Assembly: GCA_964035575.1 (NCBI GenBank)
Contig: OZ037844.1
Span: 1 to 64,000, forward strand
Direction: 5' to 3'
DNA length: 64,000 nucleotides
Source of the DNA: Rhynchopus sp. YZ270_cl-10
Lineage: Eukaryota; Euglenozoa; Diplonemea; Diplonemida; Diplonemidae
The position numbers and the translations under genes were made by a program. Positions 59,309 through 64,000 of this stretch are shown here, piece after piece (position 1 is the stretch's first letter; every line of letters begins with the position of its first letter). The notes below the pieces were generated by a model, which saw nothing but the letters and a program-made list of their open reading frames with translations, was not told the origin of the DNA and searched no databases.

Positions 59309-61780
59309 TCACCCCCTTGAGGACAGCTTCTGGTCCCCTTGCATCTGTGTGAAGGTCATGGTGGTGTTGCCTGGGTAATCGCTCTCTGCAGACCAGACGG
59401 AGAAGGTTGTGGTTTCTGTGATTGTCACAGTGCAGTTTGGGTTGCATGTAACCGGGGCAGCGCCGTTCTGTGAGTACTCGACGGGGAACTGTGAGAGCGA
59501 CGTGCGGAGGACGACGTCAGCAGAGCCACTGAAGGCTCCGCCAGTGGGCGTTGGCTTGCACCAGTCGCCGTTGTCGGTCCTGCGCCCTGCGTGCACAGTG
59601 CTGCCGTTCGCGTACACACAGTACGCCTGCGGCCAGCGGAACATATTAACTGAAGCATTCCCACGCTGTGTCGGGAAGTTGTTGTTCTGCCACTGCTTCT
59701 CAAAGGCGTACATCCCAGAGTACCCTCTGCAGCCGTAGAGGTTACCATGGTACGCCCAGTGCGTGCTGTTCTGCGGCAGCTGTGGGTTGCTCTGTGCCGC
59801 AAGGTATGAGTCCAGGCAAGAGAGCACCTCACGGCGCGCGTTAGGGAGGCACGTCAACGCGTCGTACCCGTAGAGCCCACGGAAGCGTGCACCCTCGGCA
59901 CCCCTCTGCAGAACGTTGATGCGCCACAGACTCGCCAGCGCACCCTCAAACGAGGCCACCGTTGCGCCAGGGTCTGTCTTCGATGTGTTGACCGCGTTGA
60001 GGAGGTTCACAACAGCGTCGACGCCTTCGCAGTGGTACCCAATGCTGTTCAAGACTGTCGCCTTGAATGCGTCCTGGCGGCCGGCAGGGACACGAGACAG
60101 AACAGACAGCATGTCTTGGTACGCGCCGCAGAGGTTGGTGCGTTCGCTCACGAAGTCGTACGAAGGTGGGGTCGTGTTGCCTGCAGCCACCGCCGACGCA
60201 GTGTGCGAGATAAGGTTCGCGATGTACTGGTCGCCACGTCCGTTCTTGAGGAAGGAAGTGTTGAAGTACGTGTTGTACGCTGTCGCCACACGCGTTGCGT
60301 CTGCGCTGTCGAGGCGGAAGGTGGTCCCTGCGTACTCCGTGAGGTACTCCGTCTGCTGCGTGTCGCACTGCGGTGGGAGCGTCGAGTTGCACGTTCTCTC
60401 CTGCGCCCAGGCCGCGCGGAAGTACGCCAGCGTCGTCATCAGGTATGGCACCAGGTCTGATACGTTCAGGATGAAGATCTTGGTCGCCTTCTTTGCAACG
60501 AAGTTTGTCATAGACCCGAAGATGCGGCTGGGCGGCACCATCTCCGTCAGCTGGTTCGCCTGCCCGTCGAGCATGGCGACGTGTGTGTAGATCCCTGCAC
60601 CGTTCGTCGCATACTCCAACCCACGCACGTGGCTGTCTCCTCCGTCCGTGAAGACCAGCGTGGTGTTGTCGGGCACCTTCAGAATACCGGACTCGAGGAA
60701 GCTCAGCCCCTCAGACCAGAGCCAGGCAAGGAAGAGCGGGTCGGAGCGGTGTTTGCGCACCATCTGCGTTTGGTTCACGATGGCCCACTGTGCGTGCGCA
60801 GCACGGTCGTCAACGGTGCAGGGGCCTGTGCATTCGGCGGTCCTGTCGCCTTCGCCACGCAGGCCCACTGTGAAGAGCGCTTCGTAGTCTGCCTGCGCCT
60901 TGACGGCAGCTTCCCATGCGAACATCATCGCGTCGGGACGCTCCTGGTAGTTGTAGGGCTCGGGGAACCAGTAGGCGACCATCTGTGCAACGGGGGACGT
61001 GCCGAGGATGTTGTAGTGGTGCGAAGTGACCACCAGCCCACGCCGTGCCGCAAGCACGTACCCTGCGTCATCAGGGAAGCTGTTCGTCCCGGGCAGCACT
61101 GTGTTGACCTTCAACCGAAAGCACGTTGCGTAGAAGACGTCCCACACTGAGGCCGACCACACGGAGTGGCCGAGGGGGTCGTTCGCGAGACCGCCGAAGA
61201 GATCTTCGTCGTTGGGGAAGACAGCACGGTACTCGAAAGTAGGGTTGGAGAAGAGCCCTGGGAGGGGCCGCGTGCTGATGTCGACGGAGGCTGCAAGCTC
61301 GTAGTCGATGCCGAGCCAGTAGTCGAGTGGTCCGATGCCAAGCACAACGTCGCTGAAGGCGTACAGTGCGAAGAGGAAGCCGCGTGGGTCAGAGGCAGTC
61401 ACAATGAGGGTCGTGCCGCCGAACCAGGGGTCCGCTGCACTGAGGATGCAGTGGCTCTCCACACCTGTCACACAGCGTTTGTCGATCGTGTCGAGGAAGG
61501 GTGTGAGCACGCTGTCCGCGTACGACGTGCTCAGGACAACAGACGTCACCTCGTTGCTGGCCTGAGTATAGTTCGGCATCTGCGACGCGTTCTGCACCTT
61601 CAGCGCGGGGCGGCATCCCAGCACACCGTGCCAATCCTTCCGCAGGTCGTTCAACGCCAGAAGCACAGCCTCACCTGCCATGTAGTCGTCCCCACTCATC
61701 AACCACGGTACGTCGCATGTCAGACGCTGTCCTGCACTCTGGCCTATCAGCACTGTGCACAAAACAAGAAACGCTCTCAT
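59309..61780 (-). CDS. secreted GH115-like alpha-glucuronidase
   Basis: ATG at 61780 (MRAFLVLCTVLIGQSAG, signal peptide) is chosen over an upstream in-frame start; 823 residues. The order fits GH115: an N-terminal alpha/beta domain (SADPWFGGTTLIVTASDPRG), the barrel start FEYRAVFPNDEDLFGG (about 180-195), FRLKVNTVLPGTNSFPDDAGY, then VTSHHYNILGTSP (about 250), YWFPEPYNYQERPD and FTVGLRGEGDR. The C-terminal beta part is N-glycosylation-rich. GH115 enzymes release (4-O-methyl-)glucuronic acid from xylan or arabinogalactan side chains. Secretion suggests extracellular digestion of plant or algal polysaccharide. Family assignment is by motif likeness; the C-terminal region is divergent. Confidence 0.8.
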   Translation of the reverse strand: MRAFLVLCTVLIGQSAGQRLTCDVPWLMSGDDYMAGEAVLLALNDLRKDWHGVLGCRPALKVQNASQMPNYTQASNEVTSVVLSTSYADSVLTPFLDTIDKRCVTGVESHCILSAADPWFGGTTLIVTASDPRGFLFALYAFSDVVLGIGPLDYWLGIDYELAASVDISTRPLPGLFSNPTFEYRAVFPNDEDLFGGLANDPLGHSVWSASVWDVFYATCFRLKVNTVLPGTNSFPDDAGYVLAARRGLVVTSHHYNILGTSPVAQMVAYWFPEPYNYQERPDAMMFAWEAAVKAQADYEALFTVGLRGEGDRTAECTGPCTVDDRAAHAQWAIVNQTQMVRKHRSDPLFLAWLWSEGLSFLESGILKVPDNTTLVFTDGGDSHVRGLEYATNGAGIYTHVAMLDGQANQLTEMVPPSRIFGSMTNFVAKKATKIFILNVSDLVPYLMTTLAYFRAAWAQERTCNSTLPPQCDTQQTEYLTEYAGTTFRLDSADATRVATAYNTYFNTSFLKNGRGDQYIANLISHTASAVAAGNTTPPSYDFVSERTNLCGAYQDMLSVLSRVPAGRQDAFKATVLNSIGYHCEGVDAVVNLLNAVNTSKTDPGATVASFEGALASLWRINVLQRGAEGARFRGLYGYDALTCLPNARREVLSCLDSYLAAQSNPQLPQNSTHWAYHGNLYGCRGYSGMYAFEKQWQNNNFPTQRGNASVNMFRWPQAYCVYANGSTVHAGRRTDNGDWCKPTPTGGAFSGSADVVLRTSLSQFPVEYSQNGAAPVTCNPNCTVTITETTTFSVWSAESDYPGNTTMTFTQMQGDQKLSSRG

Positions 61781-64000
61781 TTTTTTGAATTTCAGCAAAA
61801 GAAATGTATCTGGAATAGTGTTATAGGGAAGAAGATGAGAGAAGATGGAGAGAGAAAAATTCATTTGGGCCATTCGAGTTTGTACAACTATATTTACTTG
61901 GGGATGGAGGGGGGGTGTGGGGGTGGGGTATGGGTATGGGGGTTTGACACGGTGGTGTGGAATGATGTTATGTTCGCTTTTTGTGTGTATTCCAAAACAG
62001 AGAAGAAAAAATATCAGGACTTTGTTTTTGCTGTGTTGCAAAAATTTTCATGCCCTAAGAATCAGCAATATCGACTCTCTTGTGGATGGGGCATATACTT
62101 CTCTGAACGTCTAATGTCCTGAGTGCCCCTCTACTGTCATTTTTCGGGTAGAATTTAAGAAATACCAAAACTGTCCTGTCAAAAGAGTGGTCGTGCTCAT
62201 GCTAAGGGTAGGATGTTGAGTGTTCCGTACCGTAAGAGAACAACAAAAAAAGAAAGAATTTTCTGAAAGAAAAATAGGAATAAAAATGATCCCATTTTTT
62301 TGTTTTGTGGAAAAAGAAAAGAAAGAAGAACGTTATTAACAGAGATATACCTAATCCTCTTGTCTTCGTATGATGGACACTGTCTCAAAGTAAAATAAAA
62401 AACGTGAAAAATGAACAGAACTCACAACGGGCTCCGGTAAAAATAGAAACTTAACACTCATCACACAATAAAACCCATGGGAGAGGTTGTGGTGAAACGC
62501 ACACACCTCGACCTGTTTGGTGAGGAGTGGCTCTCCTCTGCAGCGCTTCGTCCCTAGAACCGCAAAGTGTGTTCAAAGTGCGTTGTTTCTATTTCCTGCT
62601 TCATTCCATGAGGTGACAAAAAAAAAGGAAAAATTGTTGGTTCTCTCTGTTGACCTCGGGGGGGAGGAAGGGGGCACACCTCTAAAATATGTTCAAATTC
62701 ATGTGCATTCTGTCCAGAGAAAGCACTATGATTAGAACGACCACTCTCATTTTATTTCTCGAAGTTCGTGTTTCAAGACGCAGAACTTTTTTTTCGAGAA
62801 AAAAAAACAAAAAAAGGAATGGAAAACAGAAAATTTGGAACACACAACATACACATCCCTTAACATTATTTTGGCTATATCGGCTTCACGAAAAGAACGA
62901 AAAAGAGGAGCCAAAAGATCAGCATTTTTATTTCTCATTATTCATGCATTCAGGGCGAAAGAGGGGGCAAACCGAGCAAGGTACCCGATGGTGATACCCA
63001 AGCTAGATGGGGGTACACCCCCCCTCAGTATTTGACCTTTTGTGCACACATGGTTAAACAACTGCTGAAGCTTTTAACACAGTGTCAAAAATTATTTGAT
63101 ATACTTTCTTTTCTAAACGAAAAGAAGGTAAAGAGGGTGCGAAAAAATGTCAAAAAAAAAAACTTCTTCGCATTGCACTGTTAACATTCTTCACAAAATA
63201 AAAAAGGCAGAACACTGAACAGAACACAACATCAGTGCGTGGGGTGGGAAGAGACTCTATATTTTTTGACATGTTTTTTATTTTCAATTTTTGGGGATTT
63301 TTTGGGGAGTTCAAAAAACGGGGGCAGAGGCAGGGGGCAGAATTTTTTTTTTTTGAAAAAACAGAAGACGGATATTTTTTTTTTAATTTTGGAGGGGCGG
63401 AGACGCAGGTCCTAGCTTGATTTGTAGAATTTTTTTTTTGGAAATCCAAAAGTGGGTCTGCTAGTTCCTTTACTGTAGATTGCTTTCGCAAACCTTCTAC
63501 ACTTTCTCCAATTGCAGCTTTGTTATGACCCAGCTTATGTGATGACCCAAGCAAGTCCCCTGGTGGAGATGGCACGCACAACGAAAAAAAAGTGTACAGT
63601 AAGCGCTTGTAATTACATAAGTCACAAAAAAAAAGGCTTTTTTTTGCTCCAGCATATTTGGATTGGAAATTGTGGCCGTCCCTTACGTGCATACACATCT
63701 TGAAGAGAAGCTGAATGGCACAACCGCCTGCCAGCAACAGAGAACGCAGGCATTGAAAAATAAAAAAAGCCAAAAAAAAAAAATGAAACAAAATTCTCCA
63801 CGCACACAATCCAATGAGCGAAAACTTAACATGAGAGTACGATGAGAGGTGAAAAGAGCACCCAAATGAAGTAAAACAAAAATACGGAAACGATTACAGT
63901 GTACTAAAAATGAAACCCCCCCACGCAACTTTGCACAGTTTCCAGCAGAGTCTTGTGAACGATCTTTTGTGTGCTTTTGGTGGAACACAAAATGACCAAT
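61781..64000. other. terminal spacer without recognisable genes
   Basis: 5' flank of the GH115-like gene with a G/T-rich tract (61902-61955, GGGTATGGG-type). The rest is A/T-run-rich with no supported gene. A dispersed motif lies at 62222-62241. Confidence 0.5.

Noticed and set aside
61166-62122. Plus-strand open frame of 318 codons opposite the GH115-like gene
   Set aside because: Shadow of the coding strand; no motifs and it runs into low-complexity flank.

Overview
The window is nuclear DNA of a unicellular eukaryote. In the tandem repeat on the left, short GT-AG introns of 51-69 bp (donor GTATG) interrupt GC-rich genes. From 21 to 62 kb every recognisable host gene is long, apparently intronless and on the minus strand, separated by AT-rich, T/A-run-rich spacers. 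That one-strand layout, an I/Ingi-type LINE, and a binding-protein receptor with a cyclase-like domain suggest Euglenozoa. A diplonemid-like marine heterotroph would fit the alpha-glucuronidase-like enzyme, but this placement is inference and no rRNA or spliced leader is present to settle it.

Layout. 1-13.5 kb: a 7.5-kb tandem unit in two near-identical copies. Each carries three minus-strand genes of unknown function (A1 and A2 spliced, B) that are studded with perfect hairpins, plus a satellite organised as a giant palindrome. The second copy's satellite is cut short by a 1-kb SINE-like insertion (9-bp target duplication). 13.9-19.8 kb: a 5'-truncated LINE (RT, restriction-like endonuclease, OTU protease, zinc finger) with a 16-bp target duplication and poly-A tail. 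20.2-20.9 kb: about 80 copies of an 8-bp repeat. 21-24.7 kb: a Ubl-LRR gene, two broken relatives (one split by a second, inverted SINE-like copy), and a small Cys/His-rich reading frame ending in a PCNA-binding (PIP) motif. 24.7-29.5 kb: non-coding DNA with dispersed hairpin repeats and an inverted repeat.

29.6-33.9 kb: a full-length ABCC-type ABC transporter. 34.4-37.5 kb: an I/Ingi-like LINE (RT, RNase H) on the plus strand. 37.5-39 kb: direct tandem duplications. 39.2-49.9 kb: a tandem array of secreted or membrane Cys-rich proteins, including one fused double-ectodomain locus broken by a small insertion, with short TIR elements (MITEs) in the spacers. 51-53.8 kb: a receptor made of a solute-binding ectodomain, one transmembrane helix and a degenerate class III cyclase-like domain. 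54.7-57.8 kb: an ankyrin protein and a Ubl/beta-propeller protein. 58 kb: a duplicated fragment of the receptor gene's 5' end. 59.3-61.8 kb: a secreted GH115-like alpha-glucuronidase.

Taken together, the right part encodes a surface and secretory programme: export pump, Cys-rich coat-type proteins, nutrient-type receptor and polysaccharide hydrolase. The left part is repeat-driven and holds the least explained signal, the hairpin-dense tandem unit.
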